Below are positions 23,201 to 32,870 of a stretch of 64,000 nt of DNA, one piece after another. The position numbers were made by a program, and so were the translations under genes. The stretch's first letter is position 1. The number at the start of each line of letters is the position of its first letter. The notes under the pieces are model-generated. The model worked only from the letters and a program-made list of their open reading frames with translations, searched no databases and was not told the origin of the DNA. Source of the stretch: Azolla caroliniana (taxonomy: Eukaryota; Polypodiophyta). The DNA lies in contig JBHGNT010000006.1 of NCBI GenBank assembly GCA_043228905.1, positions 19,530,001 through 19,594,000 of the forward strand. Direction: 5' to 3'.

Positions 23201-23402
23201 AGATCCGAAGCTCGAGAGGAGCTCATCGTCCGCGTACATGATGGTCGAGAAGCTCCTGGAGCTCGCGTTCCAGTGCACCGCGCCAACGAGACTCGAGAGG
23301 CCGAGCATGAAGCAAACGACCGAAGCGCTATGGAATGTCCGCAAAGATTATCAGAGCTTTTGGCAAATTCGGTCGGGCCATCATCCCACTCAAGGGACAT
23401 AA
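20224..23402 (+). CDS. Receptor-like cytoplasmic kinase, CRCK / RLCK-IV type
   Basis: Six exons give one open frame of 413 aa: 20224-20452, 20552-20763, 20841-21009, 21761-21850, 21934-22232, 23160-23402. All phases agree and all introns are GT-AG; the first intron is the least certain. The N-terminus is Ser-rich (residues about 20-50) and ends in [12 protein letters not shown], like calmodulin-binding RLCKs, with no signal peptide or membrane segment. The kinase domain has [11 protein letters not shown] (122-132), catalytic Lys143 (VAIK), HRDIKSSN (Asp241), DFG (259-261) and [10 protein letters not shown]; all catalytic residues are present. In this family the kinases act in the cytoplasm or at the plasma membrane in calcium and stress signalling; calmodulin binding here is inferred from family only. 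Length fits the family (roughly 410-510 aa). The last exon is clearly more GC-rich than the rest. Confidence 0.88.
22849..22869. repeat. Poly-G run in the last RLCK intron
   Basis: About 20 consecutive G between ATA and CTATGACAT; prone to slippage and a possible G-quadruplex or assembly weak spot. Confidence 0.9.
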
Positions 23403-25734
23403 CTCCTACTACTTTGTAAAATCTCAATCATCAGAAGCCAAACTTCGTCATGGATTTTTGCTTGTTTGTGGTTAGGGGAGGGTGATGGTGATACATGATT
23501 AGTTTCATACCATGTATGAATATTATATCATGGCTAGCACTACCTATATGTTCAGTATACATATAAAGTGGTGAGTTTATTATTATTATTATTTGCTCCC
23601 TATGGAAATTCTGGCTTTATTGTAAAAGAGATGAAAGTAAGAGATGAAAGTAACTCGGGGAACTCGAGAGAAGACATTTCAGATTTGTTTATTTTCCGGA
23701 TAAGTTGTTTCCAGTGGGGGGGATAAGGAATTGGCGCCGCGAATTCAATTTAACCGATGTATACATTATATGTATATGCAAAGTGTCGAGGGTCTTTTTA
23801 TCATTTATGCGTGCAACTTGCAAAGTATAAATAATGTAAGTGTTTGGATAATGTTTAAATCTCCTTTATGGATTGTGCTTAGGGGAGGCCCATTTGAGTG
23901 CTCCCACCAAGTTGGAAGAATCATTGCCTTTTGTTAAATATGATTGATTTGCTGTTGGTTATGGTTGCCAGCTCGAACATACGTGTGTAATAGCAAATGT
24001 ATAAGATATTTTAATAATGCATAGGATATTTGAATAATGTATAAGGATTTTAAACACTCCGATGGCATCGAGGGTCCATGTAATGCAAACGTTGACCCTT
24101 CACAATTGAATCCAATGTTTCCAATCAAACCTTCTCTATTATGATGTTCCTTGTAGGTGCGAAAAGTGTTAATAGTTCTAATGTTTGACCCCACAAAAGA
24201 GTTCTAATGCTTGCCTTGATGACCATGTTTCTTACAAAGTTTAAATAATGAGAACACCAAGGTATAAGAGGTGTTCCGCGTGTATTCACTTGTTTTTATT
24301 GATTAAAAATGAGAAATTTGCTTGCAATACACGCAAGACATTGTGAGTGCATCTTAATGCCTTTATTTATTTATTTTTGGATATTGTGATTGGCACCCTA
24401 GGACCTTTGTCTATTGAATTCGAGAGATTCTACTAGGGACATGAATGAGGCGATTCGCATCCTTCTTGAACTACATAAACGGTAATAATACAAATATTTT
24501 TAGTTCTTTCATTACAACTTGGCATTAGTGCATTTTCTCGGTTTTACCATCTACAGGACACAATATCTCTTTAAACTTTTAGATTTAGTTTACTACTCAT
24601 TTCGTCCTTCCATGATTTCCATGTTGGATCATGTGCTTACAATTTCCTCTCAAAATTGAAATAATCGCTACACTATTCTATGAGTGCAATTATATTGTTG
24701 CATTAGGGAGTCACATTGGTCCCACACTTTGTAATGAAAATGATTGCCATATTCAGATATACCCCACATTTTCCCATATTTTTGGCAATTTATTTTCCAT
24801 AACTATTTCATTTCTTTGATTTGGTTGGTATGGGGCTATTGACTTCTTCCTCATAGGTGCTTGCATGTAAGTGCAATTGCGTGTTGCGCAACATTGATTC
24901 TAGGTGGGTGTGGCATAAAGTAATGTTTGTAAAGGAATAACCATAATTGTGTCCAAGTTCATGTTGAGTTCACTCACTCTAAGTGGCGTGATAAATATGC
25001 CCTCGACCACCAAGTAATGGGTGAGGAAAAGAAAGTGTATTGTATAAGACTTTGTAATATTTATGAGTTGTATTACACAAACTAAAAGAAAATGTAAGAG
25101 GTATGCCATGCCATTGTGATAGCTTGAAGGGAGAAATATGCAACGTTGTAAGATGGCATGAGACTCTAAGAGTGGTGCCATTGCGTGCACAAGATACTCA
25201 TGAAATGACAACCACCATTGTCTATGCTTTATTTGACCTGCTCCTCTTGCTATGTGAAGCTACTACTTTCTTGTTATGTCTAGTAAAATCTAATGGGGTA
25301 ACTATAATGATTGGTGTAGTATGCGAAAAGACTTTAATAAAAGATATTTGATGTCCAAAGCGTGGAAAGTGGCAAAAGACGGGCGGGGCCTTCTTGGTGG
25401 ATGATATTTCCTTGCTTAGCATAAATGTGGACAACAAAGGTCTACAATATAGGTTTGCTCAACATAAAACATGAACTACAATAAAAAGAAGTGGTTTTTT
25501 TGAACAGTAGCTTTGTTTTACATGGACTCTTTTTCTCTCATGTCAAACAAAGGCTTGCATATTAACTAAGCTTTTTTTCACTATGTTTTCTTTCTTTTTT
25601 TGTCCCTTTTACTTGCTTGAAGCCTTCTTTGTGTCATTCTAAAAGCAAAACAAAAAAGGTTAGGCTTTAAGAAAGCAATAGATTTGTTTGACAAAACATT
25701 GAAGTTGTATAACAACCAACAGACCTGGAAACAA

Positions 25735-26225
25735 TAACAATAACAATAACAATAACAAACATCATCATCCTCGTCATATTCTTATTCATCATCATAGAGG
25801 ACAGAGAAACGAACGAAATAGGAAGCAACCACCAGCTCATCATCATCATTATTATTATACATGGTAATAACACACAACGAGAACAAAGAGAACCGACTCC
25901 TCATCATATTATTGTCCACCATCACAAAAAACACTCGGTAAATAGAGAAACCAAACGAAACAACAATAAGCAACTACCACCACCTCATCATCGTCGTCAT
26001 GATCAATATTATACTACATACATCGTAATAACACAAATTGAAAACAACAACCATCTCCTGGTCATCCTTCTCCACATTATGCATCTGAAAACACACACAC
26101 ACACACACAAAAGAGTAAAACATGCTATTGACCCCGGCCTAGTTGTCATCATCATCATTATATGTATATACATCCCAACAAGGTACCTCAAGAAATGAAC
26201 AAAAACAGTAACACACAACACCCAA
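25735..26225. repeat. About 160-bp degenerate tandem repeat, about three units
   Basis: Blocks rich in CATCATCATC and ending GTAATAACACACAA recur near 25863, 26025 and 26208; parts such as GAGAAACCAAACGAAA / GAGAAACGAACGAAA match between units. An AACAAT repeat starts the block. Confidence 0.6.
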
Positions 26226-26430
26226 CACCCAACAAAAGAGAGATAAACAGATAGCCAGATAGGATCATCATCATCACGAGGGGCATGTGCGTGCCGGTGT
26301 GTTATCCACGACTAACGAATAACCTTTTCTTTGTGTGGGTGTGTGTGTGGTCTCTTAGATTATGTCTTTCTCACGGTTGTGGCACACATATGTATATATA
26401 TAAACAAAATAATAACTATATTTGTAAAAT

Positions 26431-26432
<2 letters not shown>

Positions 26433-26462
<30 letters not shown>
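26433..26462. repeat. CA dinucleotide microsatellite
   Basis: About 15 CA units, with ATGT-type repeats following at 26695-26800, upstream of the AGC kinase gene. Confidence 0.9.
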
Positions 26463-26464
<2 letters not shown>

Positions 26465-26895
26465 TTCTAGTTACCAACAAAAAACCATGGTAAGAAAAAG
26501 AAAGACACAAGTTTAATTTGTTCCTGCCTCTCTTTCTCTCTGTGTTTTTTTTCTTTTTGTTGTTCTTCTTCTTCACAAACGACAACAACACAAGCCTACC
26601 TTTATTTCTTTTTGTCTTTTTTTTTTTTTCTCTTTTCTTCATTACCGTTTTCTATACACGAGTGTGTGTTGACTGCCTGCCTCCATATCTATGTATGTTA
26701 TGCATGTATGTATTTATGTATGTATGTTATGCATGTATGTTATGCATATGTATGTATGTATGGAGGCATATGTATGTATGCTATGTATATGTTATGTATG
26801 TTATGGAGACACCCAATGAAGGAAAAGACAGAGAGAAGAAGAAAGAATGAGAATGAGAAAGAGAAGATGAAGTGTAATAGAACAGAGGAGGAGGT

Positions 26896-26904
26896 CATAT
26901 AAAT
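26896..26904 (+). promoter_or_regulatory. Candidate TATA box of the AGC kinase gene
   Basis: CATATAAAT lies 121 bp upstream of the chosen ATG (27025), a plausible spacing for a short leader. The leader after it is pyrimidine-rich (TTTTTTCTCTTTT). Confidence 0.4.
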
Positions 26905-27024
26905 TTGTGTTTTGAGTAAGTGATCTCTGAGAGAGAACCAGAGTGTTTTTTCTCTTTTAATTCTTTCTTTTCTTGTCCAATTTTTCTCTGCATCTTTTTT
27001 CTTTTTTCTTTCTGTTTTCCATCG

Positions 27025-29027
27025 ATGCTCAACGGCTACTTGAAGCCTGTGGGAGCATTAGGCAAAGGAGCAACAGGTATCGTCTTCTTGGCCATAGCCA
27101 CTTCCCCGCCTCCTCCTCATCTTCATCATCAATCATCCATTCATGTCCCTGCTCCCCCAGATTCCAACCAGGCTTTCGATTCTCCAGGTAGGGGCCATGA
27201 ATTGTTGTCGACTGCTATGGCGGACATGTATCCCGCAGCGGATATGGTCGGTGGACATGTGGCTTCCTCACAAAAACCTGCAATCGCAATGCCGCCATCG
27301 ACAGATGAGAGGTATCTTGGGGTGGAGACTGATGGAGACGGTCAATTTTACTTGAAAGGCACATCAAAATCAAAATCAGAATCAAAATCAAAGACAGAAT
27401 CAAAAACAGAATCAAAGACAGAATCAGCAGTGTCTGCATCCATGGAGGAGATGGAGGGAGGCAATCAGGCTGTCTTAGGATCGGAGTGTGGCATGTATAC
27501 TGAGGTGGAGATCGATGATGGTGCAGATCGAATCCCCTCGAAAGTGAATTACGCCGCCATATCCTCCTCTAGGGCCAGCTGCGCGGACAATCTGTTCGCA
27601 TTGAAGGCATTCCGGCGGTCAAGGGACCAGGACCTGGAGAGGTCAAGGAATGAAGAGCAGGTCTTGTCAAGTCTTGCTTCCCATCCATGCTTGCCACGCC
27701 TACATTCGGTCTTCGATTTCGCAGACTTCCGATTCCTGGTGCTCGACTTCTGCGCGGGCGGAGACTTGGCCTCTCTCGCCCGATCCCTCCCCAGAAGACG
27801 ATTCTCACCTTCCGCAATAAGGTATGTTTTTATTTCTCCTTCTTCCTTCCATCCAAATGCATTGATTGCCCCACCCCATACTCTGATCTACAATTCCATC
27901 CCAAACTGTTGAAATGCTTTCCTGTGTTTCTGCCATAGATTCATTGTAATGCTTTCCTGTGTTTCTGCCATAGATTCATTGCAATGCTTTTCCTGTGTTT
28001 CTGCCATAGATTCATTGAGATGCTTTCCTGTGTTTCTACCATAGCTTCATCGAAATGCTTTTCCTGTGTTTCTGCCATAGATTCATTGAAATGCTTTCCT
28101 GTGTTTCTGCCATAGCTTCATTGAAATGCTTTTCTGTGTTTCTGCCATAGATTCTACGCTGCGGAGATCGTGCTCGCACTCCACCATCTCCATATCCATG
28201 GCATTGTATACAGAGATTTGAAGCCCGAGAACATCCTTCTATCGTCCGATGGCCATGTGGTACTCACCGATTTCGACTTGTCGGCTTCTCTAACCCCTAA
28301 GAAACACCCATTTTCTTTTCCTTCATCATCCCCATATCCATCTCCATCTTCATCTTCATCTTCATCATCATCTTCATCTTCATCTGCATCATCTGCATCA
28401 TCATCATCTTCTTCTTCTTCTTATTTCTCGGCATTTTCGCCAGTATCACCATCATCATCGCCGATCTCTGCTTCTTTTGCTTATGATTCTACCCCTGCAT
28501 TTGCGTCGTCCTTGGTGGGCACGGAGGAGTATATCGCGCCCGAGATCATCGGGGGTGACGGCCATGAATTCGCGGTCGATTGGTGGGGCCTCGGCGTACT
28601 CCTCTACGAGATGGCCTACGGGAAAACCCCCTTCCGGGGCAAGACCCGGGCCGAGACATTTCACAACATCTTGCACAAGGAAGTCAAGTTCCCATGGTCT
28701 TACCGATCGAATCGACTTGGCACTATGCTCCTCCTCCGGGACCTAATCCAACGGCTTTTGGTCAAGGAGCCGAATCGACGGCTTGGATTCCTCGCGGGGC
28801 TCGACGAATTCAAATCTCACCCTTTCTTCGCGGGCATCCGATGGGCCGAGGTTTGCAATGTCTCGAGACCTCCCTTCATCCCTTACACCACCACCTCCAT
28901 GCCATCTTCTGAGGACAATGTCCCGGGTTTCGATCTCATGTCTCACCTTATCAAGGTCGAGTGTGCTCGCTCCGAATCTCGGGCCCGGAAACTCGTCCGA
29001 GACGCGAGGAGGAGACGCCCCATGTAA
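27025..29027 (+). CDS. AGC-VIII family serine/threonine kinase with long inserts
   Basis: Two exons, 27025-27821 and 28151-29027 (GT-AG, phase 2), give 557 aa. The start ATG follows a pyrimidine-rich leader; the earlier in-frame ATG at 26920 would add a hydrophobic Phe/Ser stretch and is less likely. Features: GKGATGIVFLA at residues 12-22; then an insert of about 170 residues before the catalytic Lys194 (LFALKAF); YRDLKPEN (286-293); DFD (306-308) in place of DFG, the hallmark of plant AGC VIII kinases; an 80-residue activation-segment insert with a poly-Ser tract; GTEEYIAPE (389-397); and SRPPFIPY near the C-terminus. The order resembles OXI1/UCN-type kinases, which signal in growth and stress responses; the exact subgroup is uncertain. 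No C-terminal PIF-type FxxF is seen. Confidence 0.87.
27364..27428 (+). repeat. Coding repeat (Lys-Ser/Thr-Glu) in the kinase N-lobe insert
   Basis: Units like TCAAAATCAGAA and ACAGAATCAAAG encode SKSKSESKSKTESKTESK, a charged, disordered stretch between the glycine loop and the catalytic Lys. Confidence 0.85.
27905..28150 (+). repeat. Seven tandem copies of the 3' splice acceptor region in the AGC kinase intron
   Basis: The unit TGCTTTCCTGTGTTTCTGCC followed by ATAG recurs with AG ends at 27938, 27973, 28009, 28044, 28080, 28115 and 28150, a 35-36 bp period. Each unit has a pyrimidine tract and a CATAG acceptor; the last is the one joined in the predicted mRNA. Confidence 0.9.
28318..28436 (+). 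repeat. TCATCT/TCTTCA coding microsatellite (poly-Ser)
   Basis: Encodes more than 25 Ser with a few Ala in the activation-segment insert of the AGC kinase (residues about 322-361). Length variation here would keep frame only in multiples of three. Confidence 0.9.
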
Positions 29028-29033
29028 CATTAA

Positions 29034-30410
29034 CCTACTCACTTTCTTTCTCCATTGGGAGGATGTAAAACACACTAACCTAACTCTCCCCTCGTGTTTG
29101 GATATACTTACCCTGTCATGGATTTTTTCGCTCTCACGAGGGTGTGTGTACATACATTTACGATTGTAACACTAACTCATTGGTGTCTCTTCTTGTGTTC
29201 AATTACTAGCCATGGGTTTCTTGGATCAAGGTGGTTCTTATACACTCTTGTCACTTGTAACACTCCCATGCCTCTAGATTCCACATTCATTCATTGTGAG
29301 TTTGCAATGCTTAGTAAATAAAATGCCCATTGTTTTGTTGTCTTTAAAGCTTGGGGTAGGCTTTGGTTTAGTGATCCATTCGTATACATACACGATCTGT
29401 TCTCTCTCTCCCCACTTAAGATGTAATCTCTTATTTGGTCTTATAGGCCATTTTTGCCTCTTAAAAGACATTAATATATCTTTCTTTCTTTCCTTCTCCA
29501 CGGATATATATGTGGGTGCATGTGTTTGTGTGTGTTTGGGTATGAAAGCACATGAGGGAGGTGTTGTCATGTAGAGGGTTTGTTGTTAACAAGGAATTGG
29601 TGTTGAGTTTGGACTTCAATGTCTCATGGGTCATGTTCTTTTCTAGGTTATTTATCATAAGGCATTAAGTTTGAAGCACTAAAGTCAATGATGAAATTTC
29701 AACTTCCTATAGGTATCTCTCTCCACTTAAGATGTAATCTCTTATTTGTCCTTATAGGCCATTTTTGCCTCCTAAAAGACGTTAATATTTCTTTCTTTCT
29801 CCATGGATATATATGTGGGTGCATGTGTTTGTGTGTGTTTCAGTATGAAAGCCCATGAGGGAGGTGTTGTCATGTAGAGGGTTTGTTGGTAACAAGGAAT
29901 TGGTGTTGAGTTTGAACTTCAATGTCTCATGGGTCATGTTCTTTTCGAGGTTATTTATCATAAGGCATTAAGTTTGACGCACTAAAGTCAATGATGAAAT
30001 TTCAACTTCCTATAGGTATCACACATTCTTTCATATTATCATAGACATGTCAAGTGGAGAAGAGCATGAGGTAGATGCGGAGAACGGTTCATTAGGTATT
30101 ATTTAAGGAAGGTTTTATTGTGAAAGACTCTTTGTGAATCAAATTATTAAAGAATCAGTCTAGGCTTGTCAACTTGTGAGGTCTTGTTGTTAGTTGATAT
30201 TTCCTTCGTGAGGCATTAAAGTTGAAGCCTTAAAACTTAAGGTAAGGTTTTCAATGAAACTTTACATTGCATTTAATCATGAGCCTCGCGTAACTTAAAG
30301 GGAAATATTTTACATGAAATAACTTTTGCAATTAATGTCAACATTTAAATGTGGACCATGGACTATTGACTTACGAAAAATTGAAATTGGTCTAAAATAG
30401 ACACTTGCAC
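29034..30410. repeat. Kinase 3' flank, first copy of a duplicated segment
   Basis: Begins seven bases after the stop codon. Strings such as GTTCAATTACTAGCCATGG, GTAACACT(C/T)CCATGCC and GTCTTTAAAGCTTGGG recur in the same order at 31055-31975. It includes an internal tandem duplication. Confidence 0.8.
29402..30016. repeat. About 310-bp direct tandem duplication
   Basis: CCACTTAAGATGTAATCTC begins two blocks at 29411 and 29724; both run through GGTGCATGTGTTTGTG, GAGGGAGGTGTTGTCATG and TTCAACTTCCTATAGGTA with few differences. Confidence 0.9.
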
Positions 30411-31054
30411 ATGATTTAATCATAGAGAAATCAATCAAAAGTACTTGGAGGGAGCCAGTTGGGTCATGGTTGAATGGTGTGTGCCAACCCTTTGGAGACT
30501 GTGTAGACATAAGCTTGATGCACTTGTGGCATGTAGTTTATGATAAGTTAGATATTGTGTAACCTTGTGTTGACAGTCTAATAACTTACCTATAGGAAGC
30601 ACCCATTTCAACACGAAGAATGAAAAGAGATTGGTGTGCTTTAGGAAAATTGATTGTATGGTGAAGGCGAAGCCACCATTGATGTGTCCACTATGCCATT
30701 AATCAATTTTCATTCGAATTTTGAGAGCCATCACCTTACTTTGTGAGTTGGTCCCGTTCATTTAACAATAGACTTAAACTAGTATGTATATACAATTAAT
30801 ATTGACCAAAGTAGCTAAGTTGATTGGTGACATTTGATTCCGAGACTTACACATGGCAAATGCATATAATTAATTTCTCTTATGAACTTTGTGTCCATAG
30901 GATTGGAGACGAAGTTGCCAAGATTTGTTTATGATTATTTTTTGTTAGTTCATATATGTCTTGCCAGTTGTCCCCACAATGTATAAAGAGACTCGAATTC
31001 CTAATGTAAACATTAAGTCTTAATTTTGTGTGGATTGACTGATTGATTCTTAAT

Positions 31055-31975
31055 GACTTTCTCCATTGGAAGGATGTAACATTAACCTACCTCTCGGCTC
31101 ATTTTTGAATATACTAGCCATGCAATTCTCACTAACTCATTGATGTCTCTTCTTGTGTTCAATTACTAGCCATGGATTTCTTGGTTCAAGGTGGTTCTCA
31201 TACACTCTTGTCACTTGTAACACTTCCATGCCCCTTAGGTCCCATTCATTCATTGTGAGTTTGCAATGCTTAATAAATAAAATGTCCATTGTTTTGTTGT
31301 CTTTAAAGCTTGGGATAGGCTTTGGTTTAATGATCCCCTCATATACATACACGATCCTTTTGTGTATGTGCTTGTCTGCATGTACGCTCAATTCTCTCTC
31401 TCTCTCTCTCTCATGTGTTTGTGTGTGTTTTTGGGTATGAAGAGCACATGAGTGAGTTGTGGTCATGTAGAGGGTTTGTTTTCGCAAGGAATTGTGTGCT
31501 GAGTTTGGACTTCAATGTCTCATGGTCATATTCTTTTCTAGGTTATCACGAGGCATTAATTTTGAAGCTCTAAAGTCAATAGAGAAATTTCAACTTCCTA
31601 TAGATGTTGCAAATTCATTCATATGATCATAGTCATGGCCAAGTGGAGAAGAGCATGACAAAGATGGGGAGAATGGTTTACTGGGTGTTACTTAAGGAAG
31701 GTTTTATTGTAAAAACTCTTTGCGAATTGAAATATTGAAGCATCCGTCTAGATTTGCTGATTTGTGAGGTCTTCTTGGTCGGCTACATTTCCTTCAAGTA
31801 GGCATTAAACTTGTTGGTAAGGTTTTCAATGAATATTTACATTGCATTCAATCATGAACCTCATGAAAAAGGGACACATTTTACATCAAATGAAACTTTT
31901 GCATTTAATGTTGAGATTTTAATATGGATCGTGAACCATTAACATAAAAACAAATTAGAATCGGTCCAGACAATT
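31055..31975. repeat. Kinase 3' flank, second copy
   Basis: Shares the order of segments with 29034-30410 but has one copy of the 310-bp unit and a CT tract at 31392-31410. No kinase coding sequence is carried along. The piece 30411-31054 between the copies has no recognisable gene. Confidence 0.75.
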
Positions 31976-31988
31976 TTGTAAGATTTAT

Positions 31989-32336
31989 GTTAGGAAACAG
32001 GTCCCTCTGGATGGGAAGTAGAGCATGAGTTGGACTAGAGGCCGAGGAAACAACCGGATAGAGAAGAATGAGCCAGATCAGGTGGATTCGAGGAAGAAGA
32101 AAAACCGGATCAGTATCTGGATCAGATTCAGAGACGCATCCGGTAGGATCCGGATGAAGCATCCAGAAAAGGCTAGTTTTGTAAATAGGTATTTGTAAAA
32201 AGCCCCAAAAGTTGTATTAGTATAAATACAACTAGGGCAAAACATAAGATACTAGATAAATAGTTATTATTGGTAGTTGCCTTTGCAGTGAAGTGAGAGT
32301 GTGTGAGAGAGAGTTGGAAGTAACTCTGTTGTAACC
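31989..32336 (+). repeat. 5' part of a family-A-like copia LTR (A5)
   Basis: Starts TGTTAGGAAACAGGTCCC, like other A-type LTRs, with CCGGAT-rich sequence, a TATA palindrome (32210-32233) and the string GTTGTAACC at the point where element B enters. The remainder is not found after element B, so the right flank was lost or rearranged. Confidence 0.75.
32210..32233 (+). promoter_or_regulatory. TATA box inside a palindrome (A5 LTR)
   Basis: AGTTGTAT, loop TAGTATAA, ATACAACT: a perfect 8-bp inverted repeat around the TATA sequence. Other A-type LTRs have AAGTCATAT / ATATGACTT at the same place. Confidence 0.75.
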
Positions 32337-32720
32337 TGTTGAGAATCAAGCTCAACTTGGTCTAGTGTGTGAACTCACCTTGAGAGTGAATAGACACTCC
32401 AATGGTCAAGAGTCATCATTATGTCACCACTTTGTATTCTAGCATTTAGTATGAGTCATAGAATCATATTCTATGACACATAACTTATGAGCTTTCACAT
32501 TCCCCATGCTCCATAAGTCTTGTAGTTAATGAAGAGAGAGGGTGACTATATAAAGCACCCTCCTCCCACCTTGTATTATGTTGAGTCTTTCTCCTTTGTT
32601 AATATACTTTACTTTGCGTATTCTCTATGTCTTACTCCTCGTCTCTCTCTCTCTCTGTCATACACACACACACAGTTCACACCTATTCCGCTACACAAGA
32701 ATCATACCCGATTCTTTACA
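32337..32720 (+). repeat. 5' LTR of copia B
   Basis: 384 bp, TGTTGAGAATCAAGC to GATTCTTTACA. TATA box CTATATAAAG at 32546-32555, CT tract 32642-32656. Matches 51380 onward and 1322-1585. Confidence 0.92.
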
Positions 32721-32732
32721 TGGTATTAGAGC
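32721..32732 (+). promoter_or_regulatory. Primer binding site of copia B
   Basis: TGGTATTAGAGC directly after the LTR end, the plant copia Met-tRNA type site. Confidence 0.88.
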
Positions 32733-32870
32733 GATTTGGTAGCTCCATCTAGCCCATCCGCGTGTATTGAGCTCTACGCCGACGTTCAAGAAGAACCGGC
32801 TCATCGCTATCGTAGCTTCGCTACATAGCTCGCATTCGAAGAGAGAAGAAGAAGAAGAAGAATCGACATA

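Larger units (their letters stand above)
23403..26890. other. Intergenic region with simple repeats
   Basis: AT-rich DNA between the two kinase genes. I see no coding frame with protein character and no LTR. The first part should hold the RLCK 3' UTR. Simple repeats concentrate after 25.7 kb. Confidence 0.6.

Noticed and set aside
26355-26642. Lys-rich minus-strand frame
   Set aside because: Product of A/T and CA simple repeats.
26920-27024. Earlier in-frame ATG of the AGC kinase, giving a hydrophobic N-terminus
   Set aside because: The extension is pyrimidine-tract encoded (Phe/Ser/Cys) and sits in the likely leader; AGC kinases of this group have no signal peptide.
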